Source: Candidatus Woesearchaeota archaeon
GTDB lineage: Archaea; Nanoarchaeota; Nanoarchaeia; Woesearchaeales; JAGVZT01
Reading direction: 5' to 3'
DNA: 23,458 bases
Assembly (NCBI GenBank): GCA_017608295.1
Contig: JAFCGF010000051.1
Coordinates: 1 to 23,458 of the forward strand
Made by a program: the position numbers and the translations under genes. A model generated the notes under the pieces. That model did no database searches, was not told the DNA's origin, and saw only the letters and a program-made list of their open reading frames with translations. Shown one piece after another: positions 16,108 through 23,458 of the stretch (its first letter is position 1; each line of letters begins with the position of its first letter).

Positions 16108-17184
16108 TCAACTACATAACCACCGGCACAAAGCCTTTTTCATTCTGTTTAAATTTTTATCGTAAGAGCGGATAGCGTACCTCAGTATTCTTTTAGAGTT
16201 AACTTGCGGCCTGGGATGAGTTCGGCGTTCTGCTACAAGTTCCTTAAACAATTTCTCATACTGAGCGGTTATCCGCTCTCCAGTATAGTTACACTGTTGA
16301 GTACTCTGAGATAACTCCAGATAACGCTCACGCATTTCTAATAGCTTCTCCTCAAAATTTGCAAGCGTAAACTCTACCCCGTAAGGCGCACAATATTCCG
16401 GTAGTGAACCGCTACGCAAGTAGAGCACTGGCAAGCCACACCTTATGGCTTCAATGTAGTGATTGCCTCCGGGCTCATGCCTCGCTGCGGTGAGATAAAT
16501 GTGATGTTGTTTTAGAATACGAGCCAGCTCAATTCCACTTAACGGTTGAATGACACGGGTGTTTTGAAATTCAACGAAAAAAGGTAGATTCCCCACATAG
16601 GTAAACCCGAAAAAGTCCTTAAATGGTGAAATCTTAAGCAAATGATCTAATCGTTCATACACATCAAAACCTTTCATGTAGTTAGTTGACCAATGGTGTG
16701 TCACTACCTTGAGTTTCTGTTCGTGCTGCCACTCCACGCGTTCATCAGGATTGAATATTTCCTCATCGGCACCATTGAGAATAATACCGTGCGGTTTGTC
16801 TTCATCGAAACCGTGTTTTTGAAACAATAACTTGACAAACGAGCTTACGAAAACCGTGTAATCAGCAAGATGATTGGCTTGTAAAACTGCGTTGTTAATT
16901 CCCAGGTTGCTACCTCTCGGCTCATCACATGTATTTACGCGATGAACAATAACTGTGTTAGGATTTAGTAACAAATAGTCTGCAATGTCATCAGTAGTAT
17001 AAGAGGTGCATTTGAGCTCTTTTTGAGCAACCAAGATCAGAATGAGATCCAGGTGAGGCACTAGATTGCGAAAAACCTCATAACCTTTGGCACGTAAGTG
17101 TTTCTCCAAATTGTTGGCAAATTGGTTGCCCCCACCATAAGGACCATCAATTTTTTTTGCATTTATACTGATACGTAAATTCAT
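16108..17184 (-). CDS. GT4-like glycosyltransferase
   Basis: A GT-B enzyme of 358 residues from the ATG at 17184. An in-frame GTG at 17205 would add 7 residues. Neither start has an SD, and I chose ATG because MNLRISINAKK is a natural first strand. With GTG numbering, motifs are GPYGGGNQF (21-29), VSSFVKLLF (120-128), LNGADEEIF (143-151) and the EX7E pair Glu244/Glu252 in HEPGGNHYIEAIRCG. The C-terminal tail is strongly basic (about 325-365), suggesting membrane association. The next gene begins 9 nt after its stop. Upstream lies the inverted-repeat element, so this gene may start a separate transcript; no clear promoter was identified. Confidence 0.87.
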   Translation of the reverse strand: MNLRISINAKKIDGPYGGGNQFANNLEKHLRAKGYEVFRNLVPHLDLILILVAQKELKCTSYTTDDIADYLLLNPNTVIVHRVNTCDEPRGSNLGINNAVLQANHLADYTVFVSSFVKLLFQKHGFDEDKPHGIILNGADEEIFNPDERVEWQHEQKLKVVTHHWSTNYMKGFDVYERLDHLLKISPFKDFFGFTYVGNLPFFVEFQNTRVIQPLSGIELARILKQHHIYLTAARHEPGGNHYIEAIRCGLPVLYLRSGSLPEYCAPYGVEFTLANFEEKLLEMRERYLELSQSTQQCNYTGERITAQYEKLFKELVAERRTHPRPQVNSKRILRYAIRSYDKNLNRMKKALCRWLCS

Positions 17185-17281
17185 GATACATTTTGTGTCT
17201 GTCACAATTCAAGACTTACAGAGATCAACTTGATCAAGAGTCTAGTGTCTTGTATTATATATTAGCATACCTAAAATTACA

Positions 17282-17389
17282 GTCATTGCGAGCCCGAAGG
17301 GCGTGGCAATCTCATTTTTTAAGGATTTTTAATCATATTCCGAGACGTTTTTCATAAGATTGCTTCGTCGCTACGCTCCTCGCAATGAC
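17282..17389. repeat. Inverted-repeat element with GTCATTGCGAG ends (REP/MITE-like)
   Basis: The left arm reads GTCATTGCGAG, 13 bases, then GCAATCT (17282-17312). The reverse complement of the right side reads GTCATTGCGAG, 15 bases, then GCAATCT (17359-17389). The arms differ between these blocks: the left contains GCCCGAAGGGC, a small hairpin of its own, and the right contains GAGCGTAGCGAC. The AT-rich middle is about 46 bp. The element fills much of the 240-bp gap between two genes and contains no frame of its own. Elements with these ends are scattered in the intergenic DNA of many bacteria and may be moved by a RAYT-type or other transposase acting in trans. It could also form a strong RNA hairpin between the two genes. 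Confidence 0.8.
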
Positions 17390-17445
17390 AATTAACTGCT
17401 CATATGAGTATAGGAAATTACGATACGAGATACTAGTGCACAGCC

Positions 17446-18411
17446 TTACCTTTCAGCCCATGTTTGTAATACACGCCCGATACGCCCAAATCCCCACCCG
17501 ATAAGCCAAGGAAGAATCCTGAGCCTACCAGTTCTCTTCAGCACTTCATTGAGTCGTGTATTCAAGCCAGCGTTTTGTGCGGCACTATTTGAAGTATTAA
17601 CGATACGCCGGTAAGACCAATATTCCTTAGTGGTGGTAAACGTATCAATCAAGTGATTAATCTCTGAAGGTGATAGTACCGTTGATGGTAAATCTCCTTT
17701 TTCCTTCAAGCTACGTAGCTGTAAAAGTGTCTGGATCTCCTGTGAGAAACATGACACATCAAGTTCAATATCTCCATTGTATATCCTACCTGCGCGGAGA
17801 CCCCATAACGCTACCTGGAAATCCGCATCTTTCTCGGCCAAACGTCGCCAGAGATCTTCAAAATATGGAACAAGATGACCATGCTTACGTGTATGCACGA
17901 ATGCTTTGCGATAAATGTCACAAAAGTATTGCTCATAATCGTGTAAACCAAGTACTACATCCGCCTGTTTCCAGGGATAGCCCTGCGAAGCCATCTGCTT
18001 CATCACAAAAGCTTCAGGACGCATAGATACACCCTCAATCGGCATGAGAGTAATTGCCTTATTCAAAAAAGAAGTTCGAAAAAGATGAGGCCCGCCGGGT
18101 TTTGGACCACCGAAAAGCTTGTCCAGGATCTCCCCCTGAACTTCGAAAATATCATCACCCACCTTTCCTGCAATTTCTAACAGTTGGGCAATACCTCCAT
18201 CTGCTACTAGAACATCCGCATCTATGGCAAGGGTCCAAGGCAAATCGCGTTCCATACCGAGTTCAAATGTACATTTAACAGCTCTACTAAATGGAGATTC
18301 AGTAATAACAATAATATTCTCCTCTGGAACTTGTGTTTCAATGAGATGACGGCAAAGGGCTAATGTCCTTTCCCCGCTAGAACGAATAATGACTGTAATC
18401 TCAGATACCAT
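17446..18411 (-). CDS. GT-A-like glycosyltransferase-related protein with DAD motif
   Basis: 321 residues from the ATG at 18411. A TTG two codons upstream (18417) is possible; neither has a good SD. The N-terminal half looks like a GT-A nucleotide-diphospho-sugar domain: SEITVIIRSSGERTL, then a strand-loop ending in WTLAIDADVLV, where D-A-D would bind metal. The usual GT2 GGFD/ED segment is not seen, and the C-terminal 180 residues are unlike the other GTs here. It may transfer a sugar or be a distant relative with changed acceptor binding. It follows the sulfotransferase with a 134-bp gap and precedes the repeat element. Confidence 0.65.
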   Translation of the reverse strand: MVSEITVIIRSSGERTLALCRHLIETQVPEENIIVITESPFSRAVKCTFELGMERDLPWTLAIDADVLVADGGIAQLLEIAGKVGDDIFEVQGEILDKLFGGPKPGGPHLFRTSFLNKAITLMPIEGVSMRPEAFVMKQMASQGYPWKQADVVLGLHDYEQYFCDIYRKAFVHTRKHGHLVPYFEDLWRRLAEKDADFQVALWGLRAGRIYNGDIELDVSCFSQEIQTLLQLRSLKEKGDLPSTVLSPSEINHLIDTFTTTKEYWSYRRIVNTSNSAAQNAGLNTRLNEVLKRTGRLRILPWLIGWGFGRIGRVLQTWAER

Positions 18412-18427
18412 TATCAATAGCCCAATA

Positions 18428-18562
18428 TCAATCCACCTGGTTAACCAATGAGAAATCAGACATACGTTTAGAGAACTCCTCTGTTATCTTTACCGCCTGG
18501 ACGTATGTGTAAATTGAGATAGTATAGTGCTTTGTTAAATATAGATCAACGTTATGAGACAA
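18428..18562 (-). other. Short coding-like frame in the gap after the sulfotransferase
   Basis: On the minus strand a 44-codon frame from a TTG (18562) to TGA (18428) contains VQAVKITEEFSKRMSDF, which looks like a natural amphipathic helix. It overlaps the sulfotransferase stop by 11 nt in another frame and stops just before the next gene. There is an AGAAGA before the TTG but no clear SD. It could be a gene remnant, a small protein or chance. An 8-bp inverted repeat (18460-18467 and 18501-18508) lies inside it. Confidence 0.2.
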
Positions 18563-19427
18563 TCTTCTTTAAGCGTTGAATCGACCTTACAAAGAGATAA
18601 CGAGCAGCATGTGAGAATTTAGATGCTTTCTCAATCGAATTGTAACCATATTGCTCGTTAAGGTTGCCGCCTATCTTTTCAAATAGATAGAGATGATACC
18701 TTGACAACTCACTGCGCCACCGTTCATCCTTGAACGAATTCGGATCCTGAAGCGCATAGAAATTTTTATCCACCGGGTCAAATCCCAAGCCGAACTGCCG
18801 TTGGACGAAGGATAACGTTCCTCGGTTACCACTCACAATGTGATGTTTGACTTTCCAGAATTTCATCATATCAACTTCGAAATCTATTTCAAGAAACGCA
18901 CAAATCTTATTCACCCATATGGCTGTATCTCTCAGAAGGTCTTCATACCGCAGCGTCATCCGGTTCTCCGGTGATATTTCTGCTATCCAGTTGTCAATTA
19001 CATTAGAGCCATATACCCATTGTCTAATGATGTCTTCATAGGTACGCTCGGGATACTTGCGAAAATAACTAGCAGTTACCGCCCTCCCATCACGTATGAG
19101 CCGTATTACTTTAACGATCAAGTTATCATGAGTGATATGTTTACTGTACTTGCCAATCCCGCTGATTGAAAGGACATGCTTATTGCTAAAAGCAGCTAGT
19201 TGGGGGAAAATGTTTTCCTCCGATTTCCAAACCTTATTAAATTCCTTCCAAAATTCGCATCCCTCTCCACAGAGCATGCAGACCTTGCTCAAATCCCTCA
19301 AGCCGTAAATGGTAGCTATTTCACCCAAAGCTAATGCTTGCGAGTGGGACCCAATGAGCATTGACAACCAGGTTTGGCCTGAATGTCCTGGTGACGAAAT
19401 TATTGCAAGAGTAATTTTATCCTTCAC
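18552..19427 (-). CDS. PAPS-dependent sulfotransferase family protein
   Basis: 291 residues. The 5'-phosphosulfate loop is SSPGHSGQTWLSMLIGSH (11-28). The 3'-phosphate site is IRLIRDGRAVTASYF (108-122), with Arg109 and Ser120 in the expected places. RYEDLLRD and HHIVSGNRG further on match the Sulfotransfer family. These enzymes move sulfate from PAPS to a hydroxyl, here presumably on a sugar of the glycan. A Cys group at Cys50, Cys53 and Cys57 (CMLCGEGC) is a variation that may bind metal or form a disulfide. The start is GTG, whose first base is the last base of the AsnB stop (TAGTG), so the two are translationally coupled. No PAPS synthesis genes are in the window. Confidence 0.88.
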   Translation of the reverse strand: MKDKITLAIISSPGHSGQTWLSMLIGSHSQALALGEIATIYGLRDLSKVCMLCGEGCEFWKEFNKVWKSEENIFPQLAAFSNKHVLSISGIGKYSKHITHDNLIVKVIRLIRDGRAVTASYFRKYPERTYEDIIRQWVYGSNVIDNWIAEISPENRMTLRYEDLLRDTAIWVNKICAFLEIDFEVDMMKFWKVKHHIVSGNRGTLSFVQRQFGLGFDPVDKNFYALQDPNSFKDERWRSELSRYHLYLFEKIGGNLNEQYGYNSIEKASKFSHAARYLFVRSIQRLKKIVS

Positions 19428-21235
19428 TATATACTTCGCTTAGAAGATTTTCCCCATATTCTGTAACATGCATCAAAAAGCGTCAATTGCCACAACCGGT
19501 GTAATGCAACTGTTTCCTGTTGTTGAGCCAGTTTATAAACATAGTCTCTCTGAAAAAGAGCACTTTGCACGCTTGGTCCACTCAAGACGTATTCAAGCAG
19601 TTTTTCAACATTCCAGAAGTCTTTTAATGGCATGCTAAATCCGCGTTTTCTTTTTTGTAAAACTTTTGCAGGTAGTTTTCCCATCATCAACTTCTTCAGC
19701 AGGTACTTATGCTTCTTTTCATGCAAATAGACATCTACCGGTAACGCAAGCATACATTCGACCAAACGTTTATCTAAAAAAGGAACTCGAATCTCCAGAG
19801 AATTCGCCATACTGGCCCTGTCTACTTTCGTCAGGTATTGCTCCGGAAGGATTGTCAACAAATCCAGCAATTGCCATCTTTTTGGATTTGGCACGTCAGC
19901 ATTGTAGTGTTGATCCAAAAACCATTCCTGGTCTTGCTGTATTTCATATCGATAATCTGTATGCAGGAGTTGTGCAAGATCTCCCTTTTCAAAAAAAGGA
20001 TGCATACCCCCTAGGTAAGCCACAGTATCTTTTTTCTTCTCAGTCTTCCTGAGAGAAGCAAGGAGACGACTGAAAAATGGACGCACACTGGTCGCGTTAC
20101 TATTTCTAAAGTACCGATTATAACCAGCAAACAACTCATCTCCCCCGTCCCCTGACAACGCTACTTTCATATACTTACGAGCCAATTTGGAAACAATATA
20201 AGTTGGTATCATGGAACCATCACCGAATGGCTCATCATAAAACCACATCAGCTTTGGCAAAAGCTCCCAGACATCAGGCTTAACAATTTCTTCGCGCAGT
20301 TCTTTGCAATACTTATCGGCTACTAGGCGGGCTTCCGGCAGCTCGTTGTACCAGTCATCATCAACATCAAAACCTATTCCAAAGGCGACAGAACTCTTAC
20401 CTTGTCGGTGCATGTAATAGGCGAGTGTACTTGAATCTACCCCACCACTAAGAAGAAGGCCCAGCGGAACATCACTGATAAGGTGTAGCTGTACCGATTC
20501 ATTGAGAAGTTCATCTAGCTTGATAAGCGCCTCTTGCTCGCTAGTGGACCTGATTTGGAGGGATGGCTGCCAATATTTACTGATGGTATTTCGCCCGTCA
20601 TGATGTATGAGTATAGAGGCTGGAGGAAGTTTAAAAATATTACGCCAGATACTTTTGGGCGATGGGATGTACCTGTAATAGAAAAAATCACACAGTGCAT
20701 TTATATTAATTTCTCGTGGTACGTGAGGACTGGAAACAATGGCCTTGACTTCCGAGGCAAAGATAAATTGGTTAGCATCCTGGTAATAATAGAGCGGTTT
20801 TATGCCAAAGGGGTCCCTCGCCAGAAGTATTTGTCTTTTTCTTCCATCCCAGATGCCGAAGGCAAACATACCCCTGAGCCACCCCACACAGTCAGCACCC
20901 CATTGTTCATATCCATGAATAATAACCTCGGCATCAGTTTTTGATCGAAACCTGTGACCTTTTGCCTGAAGTATCCTCCTTAATTCTTTGAAATTATATA
21001 TTTCACCGTTAAAAGTAAGCCATATGCTACCATCTTCGTTGGACATTGGTTGTGTGCCGTTTTCTGAGAGATCAATAATCGACAAGCGTTGGTGCCCTAA
21101 AGCTACACTGCCTTCACTTAAAAACACACTATGGCTTCCATCCGGGCCACGATGTAATAACGTCTTTAACATATCCTTGAAGAGTGAAGGAGTGACTCTA
21201 TCCTCGTTATTTACCTGTCCTAAAATACCACACAT
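19427..21235 (-). CDS. asnB: AsnB-like glutamine-dependent amidotransferase
   Basis: Complete, 602 residues. The class II glutaminase domain has catalytic Cys2 (MCGILGQ), RLSIIDLS (50-57) and NGEIYN (76-81). The synthase domain has the PP-loop SGGVDSS (263-269), SGDGGDE (361-367), MANSLEIRVPFLDKRLVE and KRGFSMPLKDFW near the C-terminus. The fold and catalytic residues are intact, so it should hydrolyse Gln and amidate a carboxylate through an acyl-AMP. The setting, between a GT2 and a sulfotransferase, points to amidation of an uronic acid (WbpS-type) rather than housekeeping Asn synthesis; this is inferred. ATG start with AAGG 7 nt upstream. It overlaps the sulfotransferase GTG by one base. 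It resembles the partial AsnB at the left edge through much of its length. Confidence 0.94.
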   Translation of the reverse strand: MCGILGQVNNEDRVTPSLFKDMLKTLLHRGPDGSHSVFLSEGSVALGHQRLSIIDLSENGTQPMSNEDGSIWLTFNGEIYNFKELRRILQAKGHRFRSKTDAEVIIHGYEQWGADCVGWLRGMFAFGIWDGRKRQILLARDPFGIKPLYYYQDANQFIFASEVKAIVSSPHVPREININALCDFFYYRYIPSPKSIWRNIFKLPPASILIHHDGRNTISKYWQPSLQIRSTSEQEALIKLDELLNESVQLHLISDVPLGLLLSGGVDSSTLAYYMHRQGKSSVAFGIGFDVDDDWYNELPEARLVADKYCKELREEIVKPDVWELLPKLMWFYDEPFGDGSMIPTYIVSKLARKYMKVALSGDGGDELFAGYNRYFRNSNATSVRPFFSRLLASLRKTEKKKDTVAYLGGMHPFFEKGDLAQLLHTDYRYEIQQDQEWFLDQHYNADVPNPKRWQLLDLLTILPEQYLTKVDRASMANSLEIRVPFLDKRLVECMLALPVDVYLHEKKHKYLLKKLMMGKLPAKVLQKRKRGFSMPLKDFWNVEKLLEYVLSGPSVQSALFQRDYVYKLAQQQETVALHRLWQLTLFDACYRIWGKSSKRSI

Positions 21236-21250
21236 CTTTCTGCCTTTGTC

Positions 21251-21269
21251 AAAACTCCGCTCGAGTTTT
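21251..21269. other. Hairpin in the short leader of the AsnB gene
   Basis: AAAACTC and GAGTTTT form a perfect 7-bp inverted repeat around a 5-nt loop, 15 nt before the AsnB ATG at 21235. On the coding (minus) strand no T run follows, so it is not a normal terminator there. On the + strand CTTTT follows. It could affect mRNA stability or translation after the GT2 gene. Confidence 0.4.
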
Positions 21270-21298
21270 CTTTTACTCTGATAATTATAAAACGTACT

Positions 21299-22231
21299 CT
21301 AGCCTGTTATTTTGTTATAAGATCGATCCTCTGCAATAAGTCCCATTCGTGTTTGTCCTGGACGAAGTGGCATAATTGAGACAACCTTATTCAAGTACCC
21401 TATTCGAACACCCGCTTCACGACATCGTACTGTTCTCTGATAGTCACCAGTCATCCCAATACGCCAGCTATTAATATCTGCCCGGAACAACTTAATATAG
21501 GAACGAAATATTGTTGTGGAATTTTGCATGCTCATACGTTGATTTGCAACACCTTTCTCCTTCCATACGCCTGGTGAGACTTCTACTTTCAATCTACCAT
21601 AAGCAAACTCCAAATTATTCTTTTGTGCATAGCGGAGAAGGATTTCAATATGATTCATTGTAAAAACATCGTCGTCATCAAGCGGAGCAATCCATTTGCC
21701 CTGACATAACTCCAACGCTTTGTTCTTGGGCACACTGCCAGCGACTTGCCAAAGAGCTTCCCTACCCTTTGGATAGTTCCCCCGTTTTGGCAGGTTTATA
21801 AAGTGTATCCTCGGATCATTAATTGATTTAACCAGCGCTTCTGTCTCGTCTGTACAGCAGTCACCCACAATGATAATTTCAATATTTTTGTAGGTTTGGC
21901 TTAGCACTGAAGGCAAAGTTCTTTCTACTAGAATTCTGCACCGGTTCCAAGTCGGTATTACTACACTTACCAGGGGGGTTTCTTCAGGAATCTTGTAATC
22001 TGACGCGTACCTTTTCCGAGCTTCAAGCAGGAGTATACGTTCCCGCGTTATCATGCGGTTTAAATACCTTGCTCTCTTCCATTCTTGAAGTTTTTTTACA
22101 GCCCAAGAGCGTATGTGACCTGGACTAAGATTTATCAAAATCCACTCGCGCATTCGATAGACAAGTTGAACGACCGTACGAATGAGTCGTCCAACATAGG
22201 TGGTTCTGAATTTTTTCCAAAATTCCCTCAT
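21299..22231 (-). CDS. GT2 family glycosyltransferase with N-terminal basic extension
   Basis: 310 residues. About 85 residues of basic, Trp/Arg-rich helix precede the GT-A domain and may hold the protein to the membrane. The domain begins at LVSVVIPTWNR (87-97), with IVGDCCTDETE (121-131) for nucleotide binding and the metal motif DDDD (185-188) in IAPLDDDDVFTMNH. In the C-terminal part GMTGDYQRTVRCREAG may replace the usual ED.D..R acceptor segment. Start ATG lies inside the aminotransferase stop (ATGA, 22228-22231), so the two are coupled, and this GT may transfer the amino sugar made upstream. That link is inferred. Confidence 0.9.
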   Translation of the reverse strand: MREFWKKFRTTYVGRLIRTVVQLVYRMREWILINLSPGHIRSWAVKKLQEWKRARYLNRMITRERILLLEARKRYASDYKIPEETPLVSVVIPTWNRCRILVERTLPSVLSQTYKNIEIIIVGDCCTDETEALVKSINDPRIHFINLPKRGNYPKGREALWQVAGSVPKNKALELCQGKWIAPLDDDDVFTMNHIEILLRYAQKNNLEFAYGRLKVEVSPGVWKEKGVANQRMSMQNSTTIFRSYIKLFRADINSWRIGMTGDYQRTVRCREAGVRIGYLNKVVSIMPLRPGQTRMGLIAEDRSYNKITG

Positions 22232-23442
22232 TGCTTACCATTATCAGAGTGGAGTCTGGACATTATCTCACTTGAATTTCGCGTGGCAAAACGAAGGATA
22301 TCGCACACAGTTACAACATCATCCTTTCTGATATTCTTGCCTGTTGGAAGGCACAAAACCCGCTCTGTCAATTTTTCGGTTACTGGCAGAAGCAATCCAG
22401 CATGCGGGAAGTACGAGCGGTATGGTTCCATCCGATGGCATCCTGGATAAAAATAACGTCTTGCACGAATTCTTTCAGCATGGAGGATACTTATCAAGCG
22501 ATCGCGACTTATTCCACTCTCACCCTCATCAACTTCCAGTACAATATACTGATAGTTGTTTTTTTCACTTTCTTCGTACCTTACTAACTTAAGTCCCGCT
22601 AAGTCTGACATATTTTTTCTATACTCATGATAGTTGCGCTTATTGATACCAACAAGTTCCTCGATGCTTTCCAAGGAGGTAAGTCCCATGGCAGCTGATA
22701 CCTCACTCATCTTACCGTTGGTGCCAATGTAAATCACATTGTCTAGTCCTGAAAAACCAAAATTCTTCATAAGACGCATCTTCTTTGCCAGTTCGTCGTT
22801 GTTTGTAACAACAGCCCCACCCTCAAATGCATTGATAAACTTGGTAGAGTGAAAACTAAAGGTTTCAGCATCTCCGAATCCACCGATCATCCTTCCTTTA
22901 TAAGAGTTGCTGAAGCCGTGTGACGCATCAAAAAGGAATCGGAGATTGTGCTTTCGTGCAATGTCTTCAATGGCTTCCACATTGCAGGGACGACCCCACA
23001 GGTGTACTCCTATAATCCCCGTTGTGCGTGGTGTAATCAACTGTTCAATCCTGGCTGGATCAATATTGTGCTTCTCAGGATCGATGTCACAAAAAACCGG
23101 GGTAATCTCCTGCCACTGCAAACAGTGAGCTGTCGAGACAAACGTAAATGAAGGGATAATCACCTCTCCATTAAGGTCCATCGCCCGTGTGGCAATCTCC
23201 AGTGCCACTGTTCCATTGCACATGGCAACACAATGTTTTACACCTAATAGGTTAGCCACTTGCTGCTCGAACTCACGAACAAACGGACCATTGTTTGTCA
23301 ACCAGTTACGGTCAAGCAGATCATTAAACCTGCTGAACAGTCTCTCACGGTTACCGATATTTGGTCGACCAACATGCAGTGTCTCACCAAAGGCTGGTGT
23401 TCCTCCAAATACTGACAAGTCTTCAATCCTATTTTTTATCAC
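22228..23442 (-). CDS. DegT/DnrJ/EryC1/StrS family sugar aminotransferase (PLP)
   Basis: 404 residues, full length for the family. It makes an amino sugar by moving an amino group from Glu (or Gln) to a keto-sugar nucleotide. The PLP Schiff-base lysine is Lys201 in SFHSTKFINAFEGGAV; the cofactor-binding Asp172 is in LFDASHGFSN; CNGTVALEIA (75-84) is the phosphate-binding segment. The SFHSTKF..FEGG form resembles the branch that acts on dTDP-4-keto-6-deoxy sugars (DesI/VioA-like), so a 4-amino-4,6-dideoxyhexose is possible. The start is GTG: an in-frame TAA at 23452-23454 excludes longer forms, and GAGG at the window edge lies 12 nt away, a rather long spacing. Confidence 0.93.
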   Translation of the reverse strand: MIKNRIEDLSVFGGTPAFGETLHVGRPNIGNRERLFSRFNDLLDRNWLTNNGPFVREFEQQVANLLGVKHCVAMCNGTVALEIATRAMDLNGEVIIPSFTFVSTAHCLQWQEITPVFCDIDPEKHNIDPARIEQLITPRTTGIIGVHLWGRPCNVEAIEDIARKHNLRFLFDASHGFSNSYKGRMIGGFGDAETFSFHSTKFINAFEGGAVVTNNDELAKKMRLMKNFGFSGLDNVIYIGTNGKMSEVSAAMGLTSLESIEELVGINKRNYHEYRKNMSDLAGLKLVRYEESEKNNYQYIVLEVDEGESGISRDRLISILHAERIRARRYFYPGCHRMEPYRSYFPHAGLLLPVTEKLTERVLCLPTGKNIRKDDVVTVCDILRFATRNSSEIMSRLHSDNGKQ

Positions 23443-23458
23443 AGTACAAGATTACCTC

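Noticed and set aside
17282..17389. The inverted repeat as an IS element, attachment site or CRISPR
   Set aside because: There is no transposase or integrase frame, no tRNA, and only two facing arms rather than an array of direct repeats with spacers.
18460..18508. 8-bp inverted repeat ACATACGT/ACGTATGT with a 33-bp spacer as an operator
   Set aside because: The spacer is long and there is no promoter nearby; a chance match is likely.
20534..20944. A 136-codon open frame on the + strand
   Set aside because: It lies wholly opposite the conserved AsnB gene and shows no domain or SD.

Overview
The window is a dense surface-polysaccharide (glycan) biosynthesis locus. Every convincing gene lies on the minus strand, so transcription runs from high to low coordinates. 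The longest stretch without a gene is about 240 bases (17206-17445). Base composition is low to moderate GC and uneven: one counted 60-base line near 3.8 kb is about 27% GC and one near 20.1 kb about 45%. TTG and GTG starts with clear Shine-Dalgarno sequences, together with sulfotransferase, asparagine-synthase-like and DegT genes, suggest an environmental Gram-negative-type bacterium. I cannot name the taxon. No ribosomal or housekeeping gene is present to fix it.

Layout in transcription order. (1) 23.4-18.4 kb: a DegT/DnrJ-type PLP sugar aminotransferase, a GT2 glycosyltransferase coupled to it by an ATGA overlap, a complete AsnB-like amidotransferase, a sulfotransferase whose GTG overlaps the AsnB stop, and then an atypical GT-A-like protein with a DAD motif. 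(2) About 17.3 kb: a ~108-bp non-coding inverted-repeat element with GTCATTGCGAG ends. (3) 17.2-11.8 kb: a GT4, an alpha/alpha-toroid-like protein of unknown function coupled by ATGA to a SAM methyltransferase, and two more GT4 enzymes. (4) 11.7-9.3 kb: a decayed zone with a methyltransferase remnant, an intact small methyltransferase, and a GT2 gene broken by a perfect 11-bp tandem duplication. (5) 9.3-3.5 kb: GT4, GT4, GT2, GT4 and a membrane-anchored transglutaminase-like protein, closed by a Rho-independent terminator. (6) Beyond the terminator: a probable remnant gene, a multi-pass ArnT/PMT-type (GT-C) glycosyltransferase, and a second AsnB-like amidotransferase that runs off the left edge and starts at TTG.

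Taken together, the genes could make an amino sugar (DegT), assemble a long oligosaccharide (about eight soluble GTs plus one GT-C enzyme) and decorate it by methylation, sulfation and amidation. AsnB homologues in such loci are known to amidate uronic acids (WbpS-type). No Wzx, Wzy, Wza, ABC exporter or initiating phosphoglycosyltransferase is visible, so this is an internal piece of a larger locus. The least described parts are the toroid/methyltransferase pair, the membrane transglutaminase and the paired AsnB-like enzymes. Several broken genes suggest that the glycan structure is diversifying.
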